A stretch of DNA of 64,000 bases from positions 124,001-188,000 of the forward strand of contig NZ_BBQZ01000001.1 in assembly GCF_000974805.1 (NCBI RefSeq). Direction: 5' to 3'. Under the pieces are notes generated by a model. It made no database searches, had not been told where the DNA came from, and was given only the letters and a program-made list of their open reading frames with translations. A program made the translations under genes and the position numbers. Shown piece after piece: positions 18,676 through 26,982 of this stretch; the first letter of the stretch is position 1, and each line of letters starts with the position of its first letter. Source of the DNA: Demequina salsinemoris. GTDB taxonomy: Bacteria > Actinomycetota > Actinomycetes > Actinomycetales > Demequinaceae.

Positions 18676-18696
18676 GTTGAGCGACCTGCACTCAAG
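18676..18696 (-). promoter_or_regulatory. HAIR operator 1 (HspR site)
   Basis: GTTGAGC, 7 nt, ACTCAAG. This matches the HspR-associated inverted repeat CTTGAGT-N7-ACTCAAG at 12 of 14 arm positions. It overlaps the candidate -10 region of the dnaK promoter, so repressor binding would block RNA polymerase. Confidence 0.85.
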
Positions 18697-18722
18697 TTAT
18701 CCACAGGGACGATGCGTGTCAA
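18694..18722 (-). promoter_or_regulatory. dnaK operon promoter
   Basis: On the minus strand TTGACA (18717-18722), a 17-bp spacer and TAACTT (18694-18699) form a housekeeping-type promoter about 75 nt upstream of dnaK. The spacer contains one copy of the iterated 10-mer GGACGATGCG (18707-18716). HAIR 1 overlaps the -10 and HAIR 2 lies just upstream of the -35. Confidence 0.7.
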
Positions 18723-18737
18723 GCCGGCGACGGCAAA

Positions 18738-18758
18738 GTTGAGTCATCTCTGCTCAAG
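18738..18758 (-). promoter_or_regulatory. HAIR operator 2 (HspR site)
   Basis: GTTGAGT, 7 nt, GCTCAAG. This is a second HAIR-like repeat, 62 bp centre-to-centre from the first. The pair brackets the dnaK -35 element. Confidence 0.85.
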
Positions 18759-18997
18759 TTCTGCACGGACGTTCCGGCGCGAGGGTCGTGGCGCCCCCGG
18801 GCCGCATCGCCACATGTCGCCGATTCCAGACATTCAGCAGTTGTGACGTACAGCACGCACCCTTGCCGGAGCGCATGGGGGTCGCGGATCGTTGAAGGCG
18901 AAGCAACCGTGAAGGTGGGCGGCCAGCCAGGCCGTCCCTGTATCGCATCGCTGGACCTTTGGGTGGGCACACGCTTCGGCGTGTTGCGTTATCAAAT
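18759..18997. other. Intergenic stretch between the dnaK promoter and the vanY promoter
   Basis: This is part of a 469-bp divergent gap. I see one GC-rich hairpin, GGCGGCC-AGCCA-GGCCGTCC near 18918-18937, and no open frame, RNA gene or riboswitch. A c-di-AMP riboswitch was looked for because of the peptidase downstream, but its conserved words are missing. Confidence 0.5.
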
Positions 18998-19026
18998 TTG
19001 GACCAGACGGCGATCTCGGTTAGTGT
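18998..19026 (+). promoter_or_regulatory. Promoter of the VanY-type peptidase gene
   Basis: TTGGAC (18998-19003), a 17-bp spacer and TAGTGT (19021-19026) give a good housekeeping promoter. The expected start near 19033 leaves a leader of about 58 nt, which contains CAGGAGAG. Confidence 0.6.
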
Positions 19027-19090
19027 TGTCGCTTTCGTCTATCCCCCAGGAGAGCATTCGCCCGTCCCCCGCGGGCATGTTGTTACGCCT

Positions 19091-20779
19091 ATGAAGTTCC
19101 CTCAGTCACGCCTGTTCAACGTCGCGACCGCCTCGGTGGTCGCGTTCCTCGGTCTGGGAGGCGGCGCCGCCGCAGCCCACACCGCCACCGTCGAGGCCGC
19201 CCTGCTCGAGGCGAGCCAGGCAGCGCGCGAGGTTCAGACCAAGCGCGACGGTCTCGCTCAATCGCTCGACCGGGCCCGACTCGCGAGCGGTGCCGCCAAT
19301 GCGCACCTGTCCGCGGAGCAGGTCTCGAACGCGGTGGGCGAGCTGGACACCACCGTGGACGCCGCCACCGCGGCCGCCGAGATCTACAGCGTCGTCCTCG
19401 AGGTCCCCGAGGCTCCCTTCTTGACGAAGACCGTGGACGCTCCCGGCGTCGTCGCGGACATCGAGACGACGGAGGGCCAGGCCGAGCAGGCCACCACCGG
19501 CGAGGCCACGACCGCCGCGGCCGTCGCGACGACGGAAGCCTCCGCCGACGCGGAGCCCTCGGCTGCGCCCACGGTGACGACGTCGGGCGCCACCCTGGAC
19601 GTCGCGTCCGGAACCGCGCTCGAGGTCTCGAACGTGCGCCAGATCGACGCCTCGCTCGAGGCGAGGCACGCCGTGGACACCACCATCGAGGAGACGGTCT
19701 CCGAGCAGGTCGACACGCAGGTCGTCGCCGACCCTGAGGTGCAGAAGGTGCTCGACGGCGAGGAGCGCAACCTTGAAGCCGTTCTCCAGGCCACCGCCGA
19801 GCTCGAGCGCGCGGCAGAGGCTCTCGACGAGGCCGCGCTCGAGGTGACGCGCGTCGCGGACGAGGTCAGCGTCGCGACCGAGCAGGCCGCGCTCGAGGAG
19901 GCCCAGGACAGCCTCGACGGCGACGTCGACGGCGCGCGCGCGGGACTCCAAGAGGCGAAGACGGTGATCAACGCGGTCGGTGACGACGTCGCGGACTTCG
20001 CCGCCGTCGATGCCGCCCAGCTGGCTCGCATGGAGCTGAAGGCGGCGGTCAACGAGGAGGTCGACCGCGAGGACGTCGACGCCTTGGCCGCCCACGCGAC
20101 CAAGGTGAGCGACGCGGAGAAGCTGCTCGACGAGGCTCTCCAGGACGTGCGTGCCTCGCACCGGAAGTGGGTCAAGGCCGAGAACAAGCGCATCGACGCC
20201 AAGAACGAGAAGCTCAAGCAGGAGTACGAGGACGCCAAGAAGGCCGCCCAGGCGGCCGTCGTGGCCAACTACCGGGCAGCGGTCGCCGCGAACCAGGGCG
20301 GCTGGTCCGGCCAGCCGGCGGGCGTCACCGGATCGAACGGCCGCGTGGTCTCCTCCGAGCTGTGCAGCCTCCCGTTCGCGCCGGGTCACATGCTCCACTG
20401 CGACGCCGCCGATGCGCTGACGCGCGCGAATGCCGCCTACCACGCTCAGACCGGCAGGACCCTGTCGCTCACGGACTCCTACCGCTCGTACGCGAGCCAG
20501 GTCACGACCAAGGCGCGCAAGGGCCGCCTCGCGGCCGTGCCCGGCACCTCGAACCACGGCTGGGGCATGGCGGTGGACCTCGATGCCGCCTCGGCCGCGT
20601 GGCTGACCGCCAACGGCGCCGACTACGGCTGGGTCCACCCGACCTGGGCCCGTTCGGGCGGCTCCAAGCCCGAGTGGTGGCACCTCGAGTTCGTGGCGCC
20701 CGGCGTCGCGGACGCGCAGATGCCCGACGAGCCCACCTACCTCGAACACGTGACGAGCTCGCTGCCCAAGAGCGACTGA
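19091..20779 (+). CDS. Secreted VanY/LAS-type D-Ala-D-Ala carboxypeptidase with coiled-coil region
   Basis: This 562-residue protein begins with a signal-like hydrophobic segment (SVVAFLGLGGGAAAAHT). A long Ala/Glu/Asp-rich helical region with heptad-like repeats follows (residues ~30-405), including a charged stretch just before the catalytic part (KWVKAENKRIDAKNEKLKQ). The last ~150 residues are a LAS peptidase domain with the zinc motif TSNHGWGMAVD (~486-496) and EWWHLEF (~528-534), as in VanY and DacC-type enzymes. It should trim peptidoglycan stem peptides outside the membrane. The coiled coil resembles those of NlpC/RipA-type hydrolases and may hold the enzyme at the septum or keep it inactive. 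ATG 19091 is followed by a normal signal peptide. Confidence 0.85.
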   Translation: MKFPQSRLFNVATASVVAFLGLGGGAAAAHTATVEAALLEASQAAREVQTKRDGLAQSLDRARLASGAANAHLSAEQVSNAVGELDTTVDAATAAAEIYSVVLEVPEAPFLTKTVDAPGVVADIETTEGQAEQATTGEATTAAAVATTEASADAEPSAAPTVTTSGATLDVASGTALEVSNVRQIDASLEARHAVDTTIEETVSEQVDTQVVADPEVQKVLDGEERNLEAVLQATAELERAAEALDEAALEVTRVADEVSVATEQAALEEAQDSLDGDVDGARAGLQEAKTVINAVGDDVADFAAVDAAQLARMELKAAVNEEVDREDVDALAAHATKVSDAEKLLDEALQDVRASHRKWVKAENKRIDAKNEKLKQEYEDAKKAAQAAVVANYRAAVAANQGGWSGQPAGVTGSNGRVVSSELCSLPFAPGHMLHCDAADALTRANAAYHAQTGRTLSLTDSYRSYASQVTTKARKGRLAAVPGTSNHGWGMAVDLDAASAAWLTANGADYGWVHPTWARSGGSKPEWWHLEFVAPGVADAQMPDEPTYLEHVTSSLPKSD

Positions 20780-20834
20780 GCCAGAGGGACGATGCGGGGC
20801 CGGTCGGGTCTCGACCGGCACCGGGCCCCGCGCG

Positions 20835-20840
20835 TACCGT
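20835..20840 (+). promoter_or_regulatory. -10 box of leaderless promoter (rhodanese gene)
   Basis: TACCGT, 6 nt (CGTGGC), then ATG 20847. A GGACGATGCG copy lies 50 nt upstream at 20787-20796. Confidence 0.45.
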
Positions 20841-20846
20841 CGTGGC

Positions 20847-21368
20847 ATGGAGAACCTCCCCGCTCCCGCATCGTCCCCGGCCATCCGCGCCGCAGCGGCG
20901 CATTTCGCCGCGCGCCTGTCCTTCGAGACCGACTGCTCCGACGTGCACGCGGCGCTCGAGTCCGGCGACCCGGGCTTCGTGCTGATCGACACGCGCAACG
21001 TCGAGGCGTGGGAGCAGGGGCACGTGCGAGGCGCCCTCCACATGCCCAAGCCCGAGATGCCCGAGCGCATCCCCGCGTACCCGGCGGGCACGTCGTTCGT
21101 CGTCTACTGCTGGGGACCCGGCTGCAACGGCGCGACCCGCGCCGGGCTCATCATCAGCGAGCTCGGCTACGCCGTGAAGGAGATGATCGGCGGCTTCGAG
21201 TACTGGGCGCGCGAGGGGCTGCCGGTGGACCGCATCGTCCGCGACTCCGCGACCGGCGTCGCGGTGACCGTCGACGCGACCCGCGCCCCCGACCCGCTCA
21301 CGTCGCCGGTGGCCGGCGCGGGAGGCGCGGCTGGTGCGTCGGGCACGCGCATCGCGTGCGACTGCTGA
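20847..21368 (+). CDS. Rhodanese-like sulfurtransferase
   Basis: This 173-residue protein has a single rhodanese domain: VLIDTRNVEAWEQGHVRGALHMP, then the active-site loop VYCWGPGCNGATR and a closing GGFEYWAREG (quoted in pieces below family length). Two Cys lie in the loop; the one at the strand end (YCWG) aligns with the usual catalytic Cys. The C-terminal 40 residues form a Gly/Ala-rich tail ending in two further Cys (IACDC), which is unusual and may bind metal or take part in disulfide relay. It is likely cytoplasmic, handling persulfide sulfur. There is no operon partner. The physiological acceptor is not known. Confidence 0.82.
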   Translation: MENLPAPASSPAIRAAAAHFAARLSFETDCSDVHAALESGDPGFVLIDTRNVEAWEQGHVRGALHMPKPEMPERIPAYPAGTSFVVYCWGPGCNGATRAGLIISELGYAVKEMIGGFEYWAREGLPVDRIVRDSATGVAVTVDATRAPDPLTSPVAGAGGAAGASGTRIACDC

Positions 21369-21395
21369 GCCGCAAGGGTCGCCGCATGCGTCCTC

Positions 21396-21444
21396 GTGGG
21401 AACTGAGCGCACGATCCGCGTCACATCCGACACTCAGCTCCCAC
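21396..21444 (+). repeat. 49-nt hairpin element, copy 3
   Basis: GTGGGAACTGAG and CTCAGCTCCCAC enclose 25 nt containing GATCCG and ATCC. The element aligns without gaps to the copies at 34448-34496 and 35367-35415. Relative to them it shows paired changes at stem positions 2/48 (T-A for C-G) and 8/42 (C-G for A-T). It lies between the rhodanese gene and the F420-linked gene. Confidence 0.6.
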
Positions 21445-21487
21445 CAGGGCGCAATAGGATCGGGCGATCGGCTGCTGAGGAGGGACG

Positions 21488-22489
21488 ATGCGGGACATGA
21501 CGATCGGCTACACCGCCATGCTCGCGCAGTTCCCGCCGCGCGAGGCGGTCGAGCTCAGCGCGTACGCCGAGTCCCGCGGCTTCAGCGGCACGATGGCCGC
21601 CGACCACTTCCAGCCGTGGACGCCGCAGCAGGGTGAGGCCTCGTTCGCATGGAACGTGCTGTCCGCGATCGGCGAGCACACCACGGGCGACCTCGGCCCG
21701 GGCGTCACGACGCCGACCTTCCGCTGGCATCCCGCGATGGTCGCCCAGGCCTCGGCCACGCTCGCGGCGCTGCACCCCGGGCGGCACTGGCTCGGCCTCG
21801 GCAGCGGCGAGGCGATCAACGAGCACGTCGTCGGCGAGTACTGGCCCGAGCCGCCCGAGCGCATCAACCGGATGTTCGAGGCCGTCGACATCATCCGCAA
21901 GCTCTTCGAAGCGTCGGTGGCAGGCCGCGACACCCGCTACACGGGCACCTACTACCGGCTCGAGTCGACGCGGCTGTGGACGATGCCGGAGGTCGCCCCG
22001 CCGATCCTCGTCGCGGCCAACGGCCCGGTCGCCGCGCGTCGCGCGGGCCGCAGCGCCGACGGCCTCATCACGGTGGGCGCGCCGCTCGACCGGCTCGAAC
22101 CGCTGCTCGCTGCCTTCGACAAGGGCGCGCGCGAGGCGGGCAAGGACCCCGCCGCGAGCCCCAAGGTGCTCCAGCTCCACCTGTCGTGGGCGCCCTCGCT
22201 CGAGGAGGCGCTCGCGAACGCGCTGACCGAATGGCCCAATGGCGCCATGCGCTTCTCGCACTCCGACGTCCGCTCGCCCTACGAGATGCAGCAGCTCGCT
22301 CGCCTCGTCCGCCACGAGGACTTCGAGGGTCGCGTGCTCGTCAGCGACGACCTCGACGAGCACCGGGCGAGCATCCAGCGCTACCTGGACCTGGGATTCG
22401 ACCGTGTCTACCTGCACAACGTGGGCCGCAACCAGCGCGAGTTCCTCGACGCCTTCGGCGCCGAGGTGCTGCCGGCATTGGCGCGCTAG
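21488..22489 (+). CDS. F420-dependent glucose-6-phosphate dehydrogenase-family oxidoreductase
   Basis: This 333-residue luciferase-like TIM-barrel protein matches the F420-dependent G6PDH subfamily: WHPAMVAQASATLAALHPGR, then GLGSGEAINEHVVGEYWPEP and RLWTMPEVAPPILVAANGP. In this subfamily the enzyme transfers hydride from a substrate (glucose-6-phosphate in the mycobacterial Fgd) to coenzyme F420, supplying F420H2. Location supports the F420 link, since the next three genes (opposite strand) resemble the proposed F420-0 transporter. ATG 21488 lies inside a copy of the iterated motif GGGACGATGCGG; ATG 21497 is an alternative. Its stop interlocks with the ABC gene stop as CTAG. Substrate is inferred. 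Confidence 0.8.
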   Translation: MRDMTIGYTAMLAQFPPREAVELSAYAESRGFSGTMAADHFQPWTPQQGEASFAWNVLSAIGEHTTGDLGPGVTTPTFRWHPAMVAQASATLAALHPGRHWLGLGSGEAINEHVVGEYWPEPPERINRMFEAVDIIRKLFEASVAGRDTRYTGTYYRLESTRLWTMPEVAPPILVAANGPVAARRAGRSADGLITVGAPLDRLEPLLAAFDKGAREAGKDPAASPKVLQLHLSWAPSLEEALANALTEWPNGAMRFSHSDVRSPYEMQQLARLVRHEDFEGRVLVSDDLDEHRASIQRYLDLGFDRVYLHNVGRNQREFLDAFGAEVLPALAR

Positions 22490-23274
22490 TCCAGAGGCGG
22501 TCGCCCGCCCGTCGTCCCGTCGAAGGCGATCACCGGTCGCCCGTCGCCGGGGTGCGTCATCACCGTCGCGTGCACCCCGTAGACCTCGGCGAGCGTCTCC
22601 TCGGTGAGCACGTCGGCCGGCGCGCCCTCAGCCGCCACGCGGCCGCCCGAGAGCACGACGACCCGGTCGCACCATCGCGCCGCGTGATTCAGATCGTGAA
22701 GCGCCGCGACGACCGTGATGCCGAGCCCGGACACGAAGTCGAGGGTGTCGAGCTGCGCGGTGACGTCCAGGTGGTTGGTCGGCTCGTCGAGGAGCAGCAG
22801 CCGCGGGCGCTGCGCGAGCGCACGCGCGACGCTCACTCGCTGGCGCTCGCCCCCGGACAGCGTCCGCCAGCGGCGATCGGCCAGCGCCGAGGCCCCGACC
22901 GAGGCCAGCGCCGCGCGCGCCTCGGCCGTGCGAGCCGCGTGGTCGGCGCGACCGAGCGCGTGGTGGGGGAGCGAGCCGAGCTCGACGATCTCGAGCGCTG
23001 TGAGCGGGACGTCGCGGTCGGCCTGCTGCTCCATGAGGGCGACGCGCTGGGCCATCTGCTTGCGTCCGGCGCGATGCGCGACGAGGTCGCCGACGCGGAC
23101 CTCTCCCGAGGATGGGGCGAGCACTCCGGCGACAGCCCCGAGCAGCGTCGACTTGCCCGCGCCGTTGGGACCCAGCAGTCCGACGACCTCGCCGGGCCCG
23201 GCGGAGAAGGTCACGTCGGTGAGCACCTCGCGGCGACCGCGTGCGACCGAGAGGGCGGAGACGGTCAGGTCCAT
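22486..23274 (-). CDS. ABC transporter ATP-binding protein of putative F420-0 uptake system
   Basis: This 262-residue ATPase of the FecE/BtuD group has Walker A GPNGAGKST, signature LSGGERQRVSVARALAQ, Walker B RLLLLDEPTNHLD and the switch His in ALHDLNHAARWCD. It overlaps the permease gene by 10 bp, so the two are translationally coupled. FecCD-type systems usually import siderophores, cobalamin or haem. The three-gene cassette next to an F420-dependent G6PDH-family gene matches the arrangement for which F420-0 import was proposed in actinobacteria. Which small molecule it moves is therefore inferred from context. Confidence 0.85.
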   Translation of the reverse strand: MDLTVSALSVARGRREVLTDVTFSAGPGEVVGLLGPNGAGKSTLLGAVAGVLAPSSGEVRVGDLVAHRAGRKQMAQRVALMEQQADRDVPLTALEIVELGSLPHHALGRADHAARTAEARAALASVGASALADRRWRTLSGGERQRVSVARALAQRPRLLLLDEPTNHLDVTAQLDTLDFVSGLGITVVAALHDLNHAARWCDRVVVLSGGRVAAEGAPADVLTEETLAEVYGVHATVMTHPGDGRPVIAFDGTTGGRPPLD

Positions 23275-24311
23275 GACGACCTCCCCGAGCGCCACAGCAC
23301 GAGCACGAACACGGGCACGCCGATCAGCGCCGTCACGACGCCGACCGGGATCTCGCGAGGGTCCAGCACGGTACGCGCGAGCGTGTCGGCCCACACCAGG
23401 AAGATCGCGCCGCCGAGCGCGGCCGCGGGCAGCACCCGTCGGTGCAGTCCGCCGGTGACCGCGCGGACCACGTGCGGCAGCACGAGGCCGACGAAGCCGA
23501 TCGCTCCGCTCGTGGACACCATCGCTCCCGTGAGCGCGGCGACGAGCACGAACAGCACCACGTAGGCGCGCCGCGTGTTGATCCCGAGCGCCTGCGCGGC
23601 GGGCTCGCCGAGCGCGAAGGCGTCCAGGCGGGAGGCGTAGAGCCGCAACAGCGGGTAGATCGCGACGAGGGCGACCAGGGCGACCACCACCGTCGTCCAC
23701 GAGGACCCGGCGAGCGATCCGAGAAGCCAGTTGAGGACCTCGCGGTACGAGTCGCCCTTCGCGGCGACGACGATGACGAGCGACGTGATCGCGGCGAACA
23801 GCTGGGACATCGCGAGGCCGGCGAGCACGGCCGTCGTGGGCGTGATCGCCCCCGCGAGCCGCGCGACGCCGAGCGCCGCGACGAGCGCGACGAGCGCCCC
23901 GAGGAATGCGGCCACGGGCAGCGCGACCGTGGTCGCGACGGCCGAGCCGATCCCGAGCAGCAGCACCGCGACCGCGCCGAGTGACGCCCCCGAGGACAGC
24001 CCCAGGAGGTACGGATCGGCGAGCGGGTTGCGCGTCACGCCCTGCATGACAACTCCAGCGACCGCGAGGCCGGCCCCGACGAGCGCGGCCGTGAGCACGC
24101 GCGGCAACCGGATGCCCCACACGATCGCGTCGTTCGTGTCCGACGGGGCGGCCGCGGGGGACAGCCCAGCGTGGGCGAGGATCACCTCCCACACCTGGCC
24201 GGGCGTGAGCCCCGCGACGCCGATCGCGACGGCGACCACCACGGAGACGGCCAGCAGCGCCGCGAGCGCGGTGGTGACCACCGCGGGCGAGCGCAACCGG
24301 CGCGTCTCCAT
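23265..24311 (-). CDS. FecCD-type ABC permease of putative F420-0 uptake system
   Basis: This 348-residue permease has about nine to ten helices and the family blocks RLPRVLTAALVGAGLAVAG, QGVTRNPLADPYLLGLSSGA, and the ATPase-contact region GFVGLVLPHVVRA. A homodimer is expected. The gene lies 3 nt after the binding-protein gene and overlaps the ATPase gene. It has the architecture of siderophore/B12 permeases, and only the company it keeps suggests F420-0. Confidence 0.85.
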   Translation of the reverse strand: METRRLRSPAVVTTALAALLAVSVVVAVAIGVAGLTPGQVWEVILAHAGLSPAAAPSDTNDAIVWGIRLPRVLTAALVGAGLAVAGVVMQGVTRNPLADPYLLGLSSGASLGAVAVLLLGIGSAVATTVALPVAAFLGALVALVAALGVARLAGAITPTTAVLAGLAMSQLFAAITSLVIVVAAKGDSYREVLNWLLGSLAGSSWTTVVVALVALVAIYPLLRLYASRLDAFALGEPAAQALGINTRRAYVVLFVLVAALTGAMVSTSGAIGFVGLVLPHVVRAVTGGLHRRVLPAAALGGAIFLVWADTLARTVLDPREIPVGVVTALIGVPVFVLVLWRSGRSSWT

Positions 24312-24314
24312 CTG

Positions 24315-25361
24315 TCAGCCGACCTCGATCTCGCCGAGCTGGTCGACGATGTCGAGCACCGCGGCGGCGTTGCGCACGCCCGCCTCGGCCGCGGGGAACG
24401 GCACGATCACGTAACTCTCGTTCTTCACGGCGGTCAGGTTCGCCGTCGCGGAGTTGGCCTCGAGCGCGTCGATCTTGGACTCGGCGGTGTTCCAGCTCGC
24501 GTCGACGAGCACGATCACGTCGGGGTCGGCCGCGACGACCGACTCCCAGGTCACGGAGGTCCAGGTGTCATCGACGTCGACCACGTTGGTGAGGCCGGCG
24601 GCCTCCATCATCATCTCGGGCGCGCCGAGCTGGGCGCCGACGTATGGGGAGTCGTCGCCTGACGAGTACCAGAGCGCCGTGAGGCCGCGGTCGTCGGGCA
24701 CGACCGAGTCGAGGTCGGCCTGCATGTCGGCGACGAGCTCGGCCGCGGCGTCCGAGGCGCCGAAGACCGCGCCGGCCTCCTCGATCTCGGAGAACAGCTC
24801 GTCGAACGTGAGGGGATCGGGCATGTAGCCCTCCTCCTTGCACGCCGACGGCGCGACGTAGGACCCGATGCCGCGCTCCGCGAGGACCTCGCGCTCGCCC
24901 ACGCCGTCGGCCGCGAAGTTGGACTCCCAGCCTCCGAAGATCATGTCGGGCTCGAGGGCGAGCGCGGCCTCCTGGCCCGGCAGGAACTCCGAGATCACGT
25001 TCACGTCGGGCACGTCGTCGGTATACGGCAGGTCGATGTCGCCGTCCAGGAACGCGGCGCCGACGATGCGGTCGCCCAGCCCCAGGGACAGCAGCAGCTC
25101 GGTGGTCGTGGACTTCACGGTGACGATGCGCTCGGGCGCCGAGTCGACGGTGAGGTCGAAGCCGCAGTTGTCGACCGTCACGGGGTAGGCGTCGCCCGTC
25201 TCGTCCTCGGCGGAGGACGATGAGGACGGGGACGATGCGGTGGTGACCGCGGCGCTCGAGGAGGCGGTCGCATCGTCCGTGTCCGCGGCGGAGCAGGCGG
25301 TCAGCGACAGGGTCGCGAGGCCCGTGAGGGCGACGAGCGTGGGCAGGGAGGGGCGTGGCAT
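24315..25361 (-). CDS. Substrate-binding lipoprotein of putative F420-0 ABC transporter
   Basis: This 348-residue lipoprotein has a signal peptide with lipobox LTAC (Cys near residue 24), then a Ser/Thr/Asp-rich spacer and a class III (FecB/BtuF) binding fold. The segments IVTVKSTTTELLLSLGLGDR, VGAAFLDGD, IFGGWESNFAADGVGER and CKEEGYMPDPLTFDELFSEI resemble what I recall of the proposed F420-0 periplasmic-binding family, more than known haem or siderophore binders. ATG 25361 gives a regular signal peptide; upstream in-frame starts do not. It is first in the operon. F420-0 binding is a published proposal for this family and has not been shown here. Confidence 0.75.
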   Translation of the reverse strand: MPRPSLPTLVALTGLATLSLTACSAADTDDATASSSAAVTTASSPSSSSSAEDETGDAYPVTVDNCGFDLTVDSAPERIVTVKSTTTELLLSLGLGDRIVGAAFLDGDIDLPYTDDVPDVNVISEFLPGQEAALALEPDMIFGGWESNFAADGVGEREVLAERGIGSYVAPSACKEEGYMPDPLTFDELFSEIEEAGAVFGASDAAAELVADMQADLDSVVPDDRGLTALWYSSGDDSPYVGAQLGAPEMMMEAAGLTNVVDVDDTWTSVTWESVVAADPDVIVLVDASWNTAESKIDALEANSATANLTAVKNESYVIVPFPAAEAGVRNAAAVLDIVDQLGEIEVG

Positions 25362-25496
25362 GCGGGGTCCTTGAGTTCGTGATGACGATGTCGGGAACGA
25401 GGACCTGCCGTCCCATCCTGGACGACGCACCATGCCACACCCGGCTGGGGCCCTGGGTGTCAGCATAGACACCCCGTGTGTCGGCCGTGTTGCGCG

Positions 25497-26885
25497 TCAG
25501 CCCTGCCCGGCCGCCTGGCCGATGACCGCCGCGAGGCCGGGGAAGCCCTCGCCGTACTGGCCGAGGCTCACGCGGATGTGGTCGCCGCGGTGCGGGCCGT
25601 CGATCTGCGCGAGCGGGCCGTCCGCGTCGCCCACCTGGAACGCGCTGCCGAGGCTCACGCTGATCCCGTGCGCCGCGAGCGCCACCTGCGCGGCGCGTTC
25701 GTCGCGCACCGGCACCCAGATGTTGAGCCCATCGGACGGGGCGACGTCGATGCCGACGGCGCGCAGCCCTGCCGTGAGCTCGCGCTGACGCGTGAAGTAG
25801 ACGTAGCGCGCGCGCCTGACCGTGGCGACGGCGTCCCGGTCCTCGAGGAGGTGGTGGAGCATCGCCTGCGTCATGCGGGAGGTCCAGCCGGGCCCGAGCA
25901 CGCGGTGGGCGACGATCCGGTCGATCGCCCCCGTGGGCCCGCCGAGCGCGGCGATGCGCAGGTCGGGACCATGCGACTTGGAGAAGCCGAGCACGTGGAG
26001 CGTGCGGTGCGGCAGGTGCTGCCCGAGGCTCACCTTGGGCGCGGCCGTGATGAGGCCGCTCGCATCGTCCTCGATGACGACGGCGTCCCTGCCGTAGCGG
26101 TGGCGAGCGAGGATGCCCGCGAGCTCCTCCGCGCGCGCCGCGGTGAGGGAGGCCCCCGTCGGGTTGTGCGCGCGCGGCTGCAGGACCACCGCCGCGGGAC
26201 GCGAGCCCAGCGCCGACTCGAGCGAGTCGGGGAGCATCCCGCTGCCGTCCATCGCAGCGGGGACGGCCATGAGGCGCAGGTGCTCGAGCAGGTCGAGGAG
26301 CATCGGGAACGTCGGGGTCTCGACCACCACCCGGTCGCCGAAGCGCGCGACGGCGCGCAGCGCGCGCTCGAGCCCGTCCATGGCGCCGTCGACCACGGTG
26401 AGGCTCGGCGGCGAGTACGGCCACAGCTCGCGCAGGGGACCCTCGAGGTCGGGGATGAGCGGCGGCTGAAGGTAGGTGGTCACGCTCGCGTGACGGGGCA
26501 GCGCACGGTCGAGGCTCGCCTTGAGGTCGGGAAGGAGCGCGGGGTCGGGCATGCCCGTCGCGAGATCGAGGCTCGGGGGAGCGCCGGTCGGGGACGGCGC
26601 GCGGTCGGCGAGCGTGTGGGAGCGCGGGGTGAGCCACGGCGTCGGCTGCTCGAGCACGAAGGAGCCGGCGCGTCCTCGCGTGGTGAGCAGTCCCGCTCCC
26701 GCGAGGCCGTTCCAGGCGGCGCTGACCGTGCCGGGGCTCACGCCGAGCGCGGCGGCGACCGCTCTCACGGTGGGCAGCCGGGTGCCCGGCGCGAGCTCGC
26801 CCGTGCGGATGAGCATCGACAGCGCGGAGGCGATCCCATGAGGGCTCGGCTCGTCGATCTCGCGGACGAGCTGGTCGATCTCCAT
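25497..26885 (-). CDS. MocR-type regulator (GntR helix-turn-helix plus aminotransferase domain)
   Basis: This 462-residue protein has an N-terminal GntR winged helix (residues ~15-75: GTRLPTVRAVAAALGVSPGT) joined to a class I aminotransferase-like domain. PLP-site marks are the HNPTGASL loop and the Lys in LGFSKSHGPDLR. Such proteins sense an amine or a PLP adduct and do not transaminate. It is divergent from the nitrilase-hydA operon, so it most likely controls it, possibly in response to beta-alanine or another pathway amine. The ligand is inferred. ATG 26885 (MEIDQLVREID) has AGGTGG upstream; further upstream in-frame codons reach into the shared promoter region and are unlikely. Confidence 0.85.
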   Translation of the reverse strand: MEIDQLVREIDEPSPHGIASALSMLIRTGELAPGTRLPTVRAVAAALGVSPGTVSAAWNGLAGAGLLTTRGRAGSFVLEQPTPWLTPRSHTLADRAPSPTGAPPSLDLATGMPDPALLPDLKASLDRALPRHASVTTYLQPPLIPDLEGPLRELWPYSPPSLTVVDGAMDGLERALRAVARFGDRVVVETPTFPMLLDLLEHLRLMAVPAAMDGSGMLPDSLESALGSRPAAVVLQPRAHNPTGASLTAARAEELAGILARHRYGRDAVVIEDDASGLITAAPKVSLGQHLPHRTLHVLGFSKSHGPDLRIAALGGPTGAIDRIVAHRVLGPGWTSRMTQAMLHHLLEDRDAVATVRRARYVYFTRQRELTAGLRAVGIDVAPSDGLNIWVPVRDERAAQVALAAHGISVSLGSAFQVGDADGPLAQIDGPHRGDHIRVSLGQYGEGFPGLAAVIGQAAGQG

Positions 26886-26925
26886 GCCGCCACCTGGGGT
26901 TTCGTGGTCGTTCCGTGTCCTCGGC

Positions 26926-26982
26926 GTAACGAGACATTTCGCGGCGAGTAACGCGGAAGAAATGTTCAAGCCACAGAGTAAC
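26926..26982. promoter_or_regulatory. Candidate operator region between mocR and the pyrimidine operon
   Basis: The 151-bp divergent gap contains an inverted repeat ACATTTC (26934-26940) / GAAATGT (26959-26965). It also contains three GTAAC words (26926, 26948, 26978). This AT-richer patch stands out against the surroundings and is the best candidate for the MocR binding site. No standard -35/-10 pair is evident. Confidence 0.4.

Noticed and set aside
18760..19090. c-di-AMP (ydaO-type) riboswitch before the VanY-type peptidase gene
   Set aside because: Cell-wall hydrolase genes in actinobacteria often carry one, but none of the conserved aptamer words are present in the leader, and the mapped promoter leaves only about 58 nt.
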